From assembly GCA_016188575.1 (NCBI GenBank), contig JACPHN010000012.1, positions 1 to 64,000 on the forward strand: DNA of 64,000 nt. The letters run 5' to 3'. Positions 57,628-64,000 of this stretch are shown here, piece after piece (within the stretch, counting starts at the first letter, position 1; each line of letters starts with the position of its first letter). Source of the DNA: Candidatus Schekmanbacteria bacterium. Lineage in GTDB: Bacteria; CSSED10-310; JACPHN01. Made by a program: the position numbers and the translations under genes. Under the pieces are notes generated by a model, which saw only the letters and a program-made list of their open reading frames with translations, searched no databases and had not been told where the DNA came from.

Positions 57628-59403
57628 CTAGCGCCCCGGTTCCTCGTGCATCGCTTTGAAATCCCGCAGGTTTGGCGCCCATAGATGCTTCACCGGGTCG
57701 ACATCGACGTGCACCACCGCACACCGCCCCGCCCGGAGGCAACGCGCGAGCGCCCCACGCAGCGCCTGCGGGTCGCCGACACGCTCCGCGTATGCTCCCA
57801 GGGCGCGGCCCAGCTTGTCGAATTCGATCTCGCGGAAGTCGGTGTTGATGGTCTCATCCGGTCCCAACGATCGCAGCAGCAGCGTCTTGAGAGGTCGCAA
57901 CGCAAACTGCTGGTTCATCTTGACCATTCCCCACTGCTTGTCGCACAGCACCAAAAAGATGACGTCGAGCCCATCGCGCACCGCGGTTTCGATCTCCTGG
58001 CAGTGCATGGCCATCGCCCCGTCACCGATGATGCAATAGACCGTGCGCGCGGGGTGAGCAACCTTGGCGCCCAGGGCCTGGCCGATCCCGGCACCGAGCA
58101 TGCCCATCTTGAACGTCGTCAGCACCGAGCGCGGCGCGCGGACCTCGTGGTAAAACTGCGCCCAGATCGACGTATTGCCGCCGTCCACGACGAGGATAGC
58201 GTCATCACCGAACACCTCCTGGCAGATGCCGGCGACGTGCGCGGAGCACATGGGCACGGAGGTGTCGGACAGTGCGCTGTCGAGCTTCTGGCGGCGCGCC
58301 CGGCAGGCGGCGCCAAGCCGCTCGACGAAGGCGCGGCGCTCCGGCATCGCCGCCGGCGGATTCAGCGCCTGCAGGCGCTCGAGGAGCGCGACGAGGAAAG
58401 ATCTGGCGTCGGCCTGAATCGCGAGGTCGGCGGGTCTGTTAGCGCCGAGCGGATCGGGCTCGAGGTCAACGTGGATCAGACGTTGCTGCCGTGGATCACC
58501 CCAGTAGGGCGGCTTTCCCCACCAGTCGGTCTCCCCCATCCGCGTGCCGACAGCCAGCACGACGTCCGCACCGCGGCGCGCCTCGTTGACCGCCTCGACA
58601 TAGATCATGGGGACAGCGTGGCGAGCACGCTCGTCAACCGCCGACCGCCCCCCCCAGCTTGTCGTGATGGGCGCTTCCAGGAGCGCCGCCAGCGCCGCGA
58701 GCTCGCGACCCGCATCCCCATGCAGCACACCCGAGCCCGCATGAAGGAGCGGGCGACGCGCCTCGGCGAGCATCGCCGCGGCGGCGGCAACCGCAGCCGG
58801 GGACGGGTGCGGAAGCTCGGCGCGATAGGTCTCGGGCGCACGGAACCAGGCGTCGTCAGAGTCGAACGTGCCGTTCATGATGTTCTCCGGAACGTCGACG
58901 TGCACCACTCCAGGGCGCCCCATGAAGCAGGTCCGCAGCGCGCGCCTGAGAATCTCCGCGAGCCGGTCCGCCGCGGGAACCACGCAGCTCCACTTCGCCA
59001 TCGACTTGATGACCTCGACGTGCGGGAAGTATTGAAAAGTGCCGCCCCGATCGGGATACGAAATCCCCGTTCGGCGGCAGCTCGTGATCAGCAAGACGCG
59101 GTTTCCCTCCGCGTTTTCCACGGCGATCCCGGGCAAGATGTTGGCGACACCGGGTCCGTTGCTGGCGATGCAGACGCCGAGCTTTCCGGTAGACCGCGCG
59201 TACGCCCCGGCCATGTGCGCGGCGCAGGTTTCGTGGCGCGGGGATACGAGTCGGATGCCGTTTTCCGCCAGCTTCGAGTAGAACCCGAAGTAGGTTCCGT
59301 CGATGATGCCGAAGACGTGCTCGACGTGCTCGGCGGCGAGCATCCTGGCCGCGATTTCGCCGCCCTTGACGTGCTGCCGACTCGTGCTCGCGATGAGCGC
59401 CAT
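57628..59403 (-). CDS. Thiamine diphosphate-dependent enzyme (acetolactate synthase-like)
   Basis: A 591-residue ThDP enzyme of the acetolactate synthase/2-hydroxyacyl-CoA lyase group. The catalytic glutamate is Glu58 in RHETC; the central domain is intact; the ThDP motif starts GDGAMAMHCQE and ends LCDKQWG, where the usual second Asn of the motif is replaced by Asp. ALS, oxalyl-CoA decarboxylase, sulfopyruvate decarboxylase and related enzymes share the fold, so substrate is open. GGGAGG lies 7 nt before the ATG at 59403. First gene of a four-gene operon under the TetR-like operator. Confidence 0.92.
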   Translation of the reverse strand: MALIASTSRQHVKGGEIAARMLAAEHVEHVFGIIDGTYFGFYSKLAENGIRLVSPRHETCAAHMAGAYARSTGKLGVCIASNGPGVANILPGIAVENAEGNRVLLITSCRRTGISYPDRGGTFQYFPHVEVIKSMAKWSCVVPAADRLAEILRRALRTCFMGRPGVVHVDVPENIMNGTFDSDDAWFRAPETYRAELPHPSPAAVAAAAAMLAEARRPLLHAGSGVLHGDAGRELAALAALLEAPITTSWGGRSAVDERARHAVPMIYVEAVNEARRGADVVLAVGTRMGETDWWGKPPYWGDPRQQRLIHVDLEPDPLGANRPADLAIQADARSFLVALLERLQALNPPAAMPERRAFVERLGAACRARRQKLDSALSDTSVPMCSAHVAGICQEVFGDDAILVVDGGNTSIWAQFYHEVRAPRSVLTTFKMGMLGAGIGQALGAKVAHPARTVYCIIGDGAMAMHCQEIETAVRDGLDVIFLVLCDKQWGMVKMNQQFALRPLKTLLLRSLGPDETINTDFREIEFDKLGRALGAYAERVGDPQALRGALARCLRAGRCAVVHVDVDPVKHLWAPNLRDFKAMHEEPGR

Positions 59404-59453
59404 GTGAGATCCTCCCGAAGTTGGAGCAATGCCGGGGCCGGGCCGGCGCGATG

Positions 59454-59498
59454 TTAACCGATCGGTTAAATAATAAGCATGCCAGGGCAATCGGTCAA
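59454..59498 (-). promoter_or_regulatory. Promoter with TetR-type palindromic operator
   Basis: On the minus strand, -35 TTGACC (59493-59498) and -10 TATTAT (59470-59475) are spaced by 17 bp, each 5 of 6 consensus. Immediately downstream lies the perfect palindrome TTAACCGATCGGTTAA (59454-59469), which covers the expected start site. This geometry is typical for repression by TetR-family proteins. It stands 50 bp before the ThDP enzyme ATG. Confidence 0.8.
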
Positions 59499-59523
59499 GT
59501 GACAAGAGCGCAGAGCTCGCTCT

Positions 59524-59580
59524 ATCCACCGCCGGTTCGCCGTCGCTGTGACAGTGACCCCCTCCCTCGCCCTGCAAGCG
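59524..59580 (-). repeat. Dispersed intergenic repeat, partial copy D
   Basis: On the plus strand ATCCACCGCCGGTTCG starts the element, followed by CTGTGACAGTG and CCCCCTCCCTC; read on the minus strand this matches the right half of copy B (CACTGTCAC...GGCGGTGGAT). The other half is not recognisable. The remainder of 59404-59824 shows the promoter/operator and no gene. Confidence 0.5.
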
Positions 59581-59824
59581 GCATAAGCGCCCGGATAAGG
59601 AATGGCAGCGCGTAATAGCCATCCTCCGCTCACTGGAGGGAGGCCAGGAGAGGGGAACAACGGCGAGAAATTCCTCGGGCCCGAGGCAACCTCGGCCCCC
59701 CGACGGTCGCGGGGACGATCTCTGACCGGTTTGTGCAGCCTGACCTGCCGACATGCGTCGGGCAGGCTCGGCCAGGACTCGCCCGCGAGATCCCGCCTGG
59801 CGAGGCGCACAGGTCCCGACCCGA

Positions 59825-62800
59825 TCACTTCTCTGGATCTGGCCCGCGACGATCTTCCCGTCGCGCAACGGGACGAGCGGTCGAGCGACGCCGAGCATGA
59901 GCGGGTCGCGGGACGCAAGGCAATCCGGCGGCGAGGAGCAACAGGCACAGAACCTTGGGGTCGAGCAACGGCACCCCGTCCGCGGCCGGGGCGGTTTCGC
60001 AGACCGTGTTGGAAAGCTGGCCGTCCTGGCCTCCCTTCGTCGCCTTCACGGCGAAGCAGTAGGTGTCTCCTGGCGAGAACAGGTTCGGAAAGGTAAGCGA
60101 CGTTTGTCTGGAAACCTGGATCTGGCCCGAGAGCTGATCCGCGGATACCCCCCAATAGACAATGTAGTCGGTTGCTCGCGCGGCAGGCTGCCAGCTAAGG
60201 GTAGCGCTGTAGGCGCCCGCTCGCGGCAAGCGGCCCGCCAGAGCAGTGGTCGTCGCATCGGGCGCCGTCGCCGAGGGAGCTCCGAACATGATGCCCAGCG
60301 CCACCCCGCGCGCGATTCCGACCGGAGCGTCCACCACGAACGATGCTACGGGGCCGTCGGGAAGCGCATTGCCATCGGAGTCAGCGACGCGAATAAGCTG
60401 AAAGGTGTAGGACCCATCGGGCGCCAGCTCCCCGACTTCGTAGCTCGCAGTCGCATTCGTCGTTGAGCGCCACTCGAGGTCCACGTTCGCCACCTGAACG
60501 TCATCCTGAAGCACCAGGACGCGCCCTTGGTCCGTGCTCATCGGCCGGCTGAGCGCGATCGTCAGCCCGACAGTCTCGCTTCCCGCGATGGGTGGCGACG
60601 CCATCGCGCTCACGACGAAGGCGGGCGCGTCGGCTATGGGAACGGCCGAGGGGTTGTCCCAGAAGACCGAACCCCTCGCATAACTGTCCGCATGGTCGTA
60701 AATGCGCCGGGCGATCTCGAAGCCGTCGGTGGTCCCCCAGTAGCTCCCCTCCGCGTGAGCTCCCGGCCCCGGCCACGGCGGAGCCACGACATCGAACAGC
60801 CCGGAACCGCCCGTGTTGTTCGCCGTGATGTTATTGGACTGGATCGAGGCGTACCCGTCGAGAAGCATACCGCCCCGATTGCCCGTAATCGTGTTGTTGG
60901 TGACGACCGCTTCGGCGGAGCGGATGCGCAGCGGATGCTCCGCGAGCCCCCCCGTGACGGACGACCCGTAGAGGATGGAGTCGCCGCCGAGATCGATCCT
61001 GCCGATGCCGTCAAAGGAGCTATTCCGGACCGCCGCGGGAGCAAGCACGACCTCGTCGGCCACTCCGGCCATGCGACAATCCTGGATGAGGGGCCCCCCG
61101 GCAATTTCACCGCCGATGTACACCGCGCTGAGCCCTTCTGCAAGCTCGCAGTGCTCGAGAATCGATCCGCCGATGTAGCTCCCTTCGGCGTCGACGACTC
61201 CGGGTTGCCCATCCGCGCCGAAGATGATCGTCACCCTGCAATAGGTGGAGCCGGCCTCACAGCTTTCCTTGTCGATCGGCGCAATCGTGATGGGTAGTCC
61301 TCCATCCGCGCCGCGGGCGATTAGGGTGCCGTCCACGAGCAGAAGCGCCAGGTGGTCGAAAAGGAGCTCCGCCCCCCCCACGATCTCCAGGCTCGCGCCA
61401 GACTTGACGTGCGTCGTGCCGACGAAGCGATAGCGTCCACCCGCGGGGAGACGGAGGATGCCGTCGACATCGCCGGTGATCTCCTGCGCGACCGGCAAGG
61501 TCACCGTCGACTGACGGTGAGGCTCCTGTGCGATGAGAATCGTCAAGTCCATCGACACGTCCCACGCGGAAACCTCCGAGCCGACCGTGACGAGAAAGGG
61601 AGCCCCGACATTGCTCAACTCGTCCCCCGACGGGGCTCGCGCAAAGGTCACCGCGGCGCTGCCGACCGTGACGCCCCGCTCGGTCGTTTCCAGCGTGGCC
61701 GTAACTCCCTCGGCGGAGAAGGTGGCATCGCTCAGGTGCACAATCAACCCAACCGTCTCGCCGTGCTCGGCGGCACCGTCGCCATCGCAAGATGGACAGC
61801 CGGGCGTTGGGGAGTCGTCGACGTCGACATCGGTGACTTGTAGATTCAGGGGCGGGGTCGCAGTCAGCGCCGCGTGGGCGTCCACCAATCTGACTCTGAC
61901 TGCGGACTCTTCCCGGTAAGGCGCGGTGTGCACGACTTGCAGAGCGGCTCGGCGAATGTCCCAGTCGGGATGAAGCGACACGACCAGCGCGATCACGCCC
62001 GCGACGTGTGGTGCGGCCATGCTGGTCCCTTCCCATGAGGAATAGGTCTGGCCGGTCATGGTCGACCAGATTCCCGTGCCGGGGGCGTAGACATCCACCC
62101 AATCCCCGTAGTTGGAAAAGGGCGCGCGCCCGCCCGACGTGTCGGTTGCGCCGACACCGATCACGTGGTCGTAGGCGGCGGGGTATGTAGGCGCTTCCCA
62201 GCCGTCGTTGCCGGCAGCTCCGACGCAGACCATCCCGGCGGTCTCCGCGGCCGCGTCGACCGCCTCGCGGACCGCCTCGGAGCTCGTATGGAAACCGAGC
62301 GCCAGAACGGCCACCTTGGCGTCGCCTTCGGCCGCCTTCAGGATCCCCTCGGCAACCAGGGACACGGTACTGGCTCCTCCCATTCCGAGCACCTTGATCG
62401 GCAAGATTCGACAGCCCCAGCACACTCCGGCGATTCCCCTGCTGTTGTTTCCGTCCGCTGCCGCTATTCCCGCCACGTGCGTGCCGTGCCCGGAATCGTC
62501 ATACAAAGGGCGCGCCGAGCTGGGAGAACCGTTGACCAGATCCCACCCGGGAATGGTGAGCAGGCGATCGGCCGAGAAGTCGGGGTGGTCGGCGGCGAGG
62601 CCGCTGTCAATCACGGCGATGGTCACCGACGAGTCGCCGGTCGTGACCTCCCAGGCCTCGGGTGCGTTGATGTCGACGTTCACGTGGGAATCCGGGGTCG
62701 TAGGGGAGTCCAGGCCCCACTGGGAGCTAAACTTGGGGTCGTCGGGTACGAGGCCGGCTGCGGTGACCACCGCATCGAGCTCTGCCCATTCGACATCCGC

Positions 62801-63250
62801 GTTTTGGGCCAGGTCTCGCTGCGCCGCGGCCGCCTCCCCGGAATCGTCGAAGCTCAGGATGAGCGTGCGCAGCAGCCCCCCGATGGCTTCCGCTCCGGCT
62901 ACGGCTCGCTCGTCTCGGCGGTTGAGAGATTTCATGCGCAGCGCGAGAAGAGCCGCGCGCGAGCGGTACAATGGCCGGACCGCCGTGGCACCGAATGCGA
63001 ACCGATCGACCTCAGCCGGCACGCCCGCAGCCTGCAGCCGCTGGCCGAGGCTCGATCCCGCGCTCAGCTTGACGATTACCTGTGCCGGTACCGGCTCCTT
63101 TCCGCCGGCGCGCCCGGCGGGCAGCGTCAGGGTCATCGCCGCGAGAACGACGAAGGCCAGACGGGCCACCGCTGCGGCCCGGAAGAGACCCTGGCGCCCG
63201 AGGACGCGACCACGACTCCAAGGATCTCGACAACTATTCGCACTGCTCAC
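59825..63250 (-). CDS. Secreted S8 subtilisin-like protease with beta-helix (paralogue)
   Basis: A 1141-residue exported protease paralogous to the one at 2224-5538. Signal segment near 23-47 (AAVARLAFVVLAAMTLTLPA), propeptide-like region, S8 domain with Asp215 (AVIDSG), His255 (SGHGTHVAG) and Ser410 (EGTSMAAPHVAG), then CPSCDGDGAAEHGE before a beta-sandwich, a right-handed beta-helix-like stretch, Big/FN3-like domains and VPLLDPKVLCLLLLAAGL plus an arginine-rich tail. The GTG at 63250 has GGAGG 8 nt upstream. Both proteins share CWxCRxLPIKVL-like and CPSCDGDG motifs, so they arose by duplication. Confidence 0.9.
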   Translation of the reverse strand: MSSANSCRDPWSRGRVLGRQGLFRAAAVARLAFVVLAAMTLTLPAGRAGGKEPVPAQVIVKLSAGSSLGQRLQAAGVPAEVDRFAFGATAVRPLYRSRAALLALRMKSLNRRDERAVAGAEAIGGLLRTLILSFDDSGEAAAAQRDLAQNADVEWAELDAVVTAAGLVPDDPKFSSQWGLDSPTTPDSHVNVDINAPEAWEVTTGDSSVTIAVIDSGLAADHPDFSADRLLTIPGWDLVNGSPSSARPLYDDSGHGTHVAGIAAADGNNSRGIAGVCWGCRILPIKVLGMGGASTVSLVAEGILKAAEGDAKVAVLALGFHTSSEAVREAVDAAAETAGMVCVGAAGNDGWEAPTYPAAYDHVIGVGATDTSGGRAPFSNYGDWVDVYAPGTGIWSTMTGQTYSSWEGTSMAAPHVAGVIALVVSLHPDWDIRRAALQVVHTAPYREESAVRVRLVDAHAALTATPPLNLQVTDVDVDDSPTPGCPSCDGDGAAEHGETVGLIVHLSDATFSAEGVTATLETTERGVTVGSAAVTFARAPSGDELSNVGAPFLVTVGSEVSAWDVSMDLTILIAQEPHRQSTVTLPVAQEITGDVDGILRLPAGGRYRFVGTTHVKSGASLEIVGGAELLFDHLALLLVDGTLIARGADGGLPITIAPIDKESCEAGSTYCRVTIIFGADGQPGVVDAEGSYIGGSILEHCELAEGLSAVYIGGEIAGGPLIQDCRMAGVADEVVLAPAAVRNSSFDGIGRIDLGGDSILYGSSVTGGLAEHPLRIRSAEAVVTNNTITGNRGGMLLDGYASIQSNNITANNTGGSGLFDVVAPPWPGPGAHAEGSYWGTTDGFEIARRIYDHADSYARGSVFWDNPSAVPIADAPAFVVSAMASPPIAGSETVGLTIALSRPMSTDQGRVLVLQDDVQVANVDLEWRSTTNATASYEVGELAPDGSYTFQLIRVADSDGNALPDGPVASFVVDAPVGIARGVALGIMFGAPSATAPDATTTALAGRLPRAGAYSATLSWQPAARATDYIVYWGVSADQLSGQIQVSRQTSLTFPNLFSPGDTYCFAVKATKGGQDGQLSNTVCETAPAADGVPLLDPKVLCLLLLAAGLPCVPRPAHARRRSTARPVARREDRRGPDPEK

Positions 63251-63470
63251 CTCTGGCTCCTCCGTATGCGAACGAAAAGGCCCCCGGGGGAGGGTTCACC
63301 CCAGGGAATCGACGCCTACCCGGCGTGCTGCCCTCGATTATCATTGTGGTCCGTCGCAGGAAATTCGGCCAGCCACCGGCCCGCCCACGGGAGTGGCCAG
63401 GCCGGGAAAGGAAACGCCGCGCTGCTTGCCCACCGGGTGGCCCGGCCCGGGTTGATAGTTTCCGGGTAAA

Positions 63471-63511
63471 TGTTCACCCCCTCCCCCCCAGGCGGAGGGA
63501 GGGGGTGAACA
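63471..63511 (-). terminator. GC-rich hairpin after the FG-GAP gene
   Basis: Fifteen-bp perfect arms TGTTCACCCCCTCCC and GGGAGGGGGTGAACA surround an 11-nt C-rich loop. The element lies 18 bp downstream of the FG-GAP gene stop and is followed on the minus strand by a short ATTT, so a bidirectional intrinsic terminator is possible. Poor U-tract; it could also be a palindromic repeat. Confidence 0.5.
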
Positions 63512-63529
63512 GATACGTTTCCCGCCGTT

Positions 63530-64000
63530 TCAGTCGAGGTCGACGAGCTCCGAGCCGGCATTGCAAATCCCGGCGTAACACCCGCTCATCACGTGAGCGA
63601 CCCCGGCATCATCCCACTTGAAATCCTCTCCCGGCACCCCGATAACCAGCTCCTCCCGCCAATCCGAATCGAGGTCGCCGGCCAGGAGCGCCGCTCCAAA
63701 GCGGTCCCCTGATTCCGCAACTCCCGCCGAAGCGATCGTGTCCTGATGCCACAACTGGTCCTCGGCGGCATGCAGGCCGCTCGGCTTGCCCCGAATGATG
63801 ATGACCCCACCAGCGTTCTGGATGGAGCCGACAGCTTCTCCAGGGATGCCGATGGCCAGATCCGCGCTACCATCTCCGATAAGGTCACCGGCGGCGAGGC
63901 TGGCGCCAAGCAGGTCACCAGCTTCCGAAACGCCGGCAATTCCCGGGCTGTTCTGTGTCCACCGCTGATTGCCCGCGCTCGACAGACCGCAAGCCTGTCC
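63530..64000 (-). CDS. FG-GAP/integrin-like repeat protein (3' end only)
   Basis: Partial gene entering from the right edge: 156 residues. Two FG-GAP-type beta-propeller blades are seen, each with EAGDLLGASLAAGDL or ESGDRFGAALLAGDL, then IGIPGE or IGVPGED and a connecting GKPSGLHA. The protein is probably extracellular, of the integrin-alpha-like beta-propeller type, with possible calcium loops. The last residues (CYAGICNAGSELVDLD) are the C-terminus. It lies 279 bp upstream of the S8 protease start. Confidence 0.85.
   Translation of the reverse strand, partial: GQACGLSSAGNQRWTQNSPGIAGVSEAGDLLGASLAAGDLIGDGSADLAIGIPGEAVGSIQNAGGVIIIRGKPSGLHAAEDQLWHQDTIASAGVAESGDRFGAALLAGDLDSDWREELVIGVPGEDFKWDDAGVAHVMSGCYAGICNAGSELVDLD

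Noticed and set aside
53747-59457. Long open frames on the plus strand opposite the ThDP, SDR and membrane-protein genes
   Set aside because: Exact antisense shadows of well-supported genes; the composition is Arg/Ala/Gly-rich with no family similarity.

Overview
This is a GC-rich chromosomal window (roughly two thirds G+C by eye) from a Gram-negative bacterium. A secretin, an outer-membrane-type lipoprotein, periplasmic proteases and an NtrY-type kinase imply a double membrane. Eukaryotic-type Ser/Thr kinase, FHA proteins, EF-hand and FG-GAP proteins and large secreted subtilisins suggest a Myxococcota/'deltaproteobacterial' or Binatota-like lineage. The taxon is an inference, not established. 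No prophage, CRISPR array or intact insertion sequence was seen.

Layout. 1-9.4 kb, minus strand: 5' end of a threonine dehydratase gene, an AAA+ regulator with a degenerate sigma-54 contact loop, a secreted S8 protease with beta-helix, and a PknK-like kinase/ATPase/TPR giant whose stop overlaps the protease start. 9.7-22.9 kb, mostly plus strand: a tail-fibre-like secreted protein, a DUF3060 protein, patatin and EF-hand proteins (minus), rsgA with a frameshift behind a consensus sigma-70 promoter, a LysM/peptidoglycan-binding protein, a flavin reductase-molybdopterin oxidoreductase pair, and a DegT aminotransferase.

22.9-43.0 kb, all minus strand: a long colinear cluster. Its upstream part is a Tad (tight adherence/Flp pilus) locus: two pilin-like proteins, TadE, TadG and TadE-like proteins, CpaB, the RcpA secretin, a fused TadZ-TadA ATPase, TadB and TadC. 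Three FHA-domain membrane proteins follow directly, then DUF192, a TPR lipoprotein, a CtpA-type protease, a family 5 solute-binding protein and an NtrY-like histidine kinase. No prepilin peptidase and no response regulator are in view. Phospho-threonine signalling through FHA proteins onto the Tad machine is the main functional inference; the window also encodes a Ser/Thr kinase.

43.4-50 kb: a tRNA-Arg(UCU) gene interrupted in its anticodon by a 310-nt group I intron, 12 bp downstream of dnaA; then an M3 oligopeptidase and a two-gene operon of unknown function. dnaA is not next to dnaN and no DnaA boxes were found beside it. 50.3-59.5 kb: a PA14/SGNH membrane protein (plus), then a minus-strand operon (ThDP enzyme, epimerase-SDR fusion, GT-C-like membrane protein, TetR regulator) behind a promoter with a perfect 16-bp palindrome. 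59.8-64 kb: a second S8/beta-helix protease paralogous to the first, and a truncated FG-GAP protein.

An intergenic repeat with terminal inverted repeats occurs in two good copies plus two degenerate ones (15.4, 40.2, 50.0, 59.5 kb). The most notable observations are the split tRNA-Arg, the FHA-coupled Tad cluster with a TadZ-TadA fusion, the twin subtilisins, and the operator-controlled ThDP operon.
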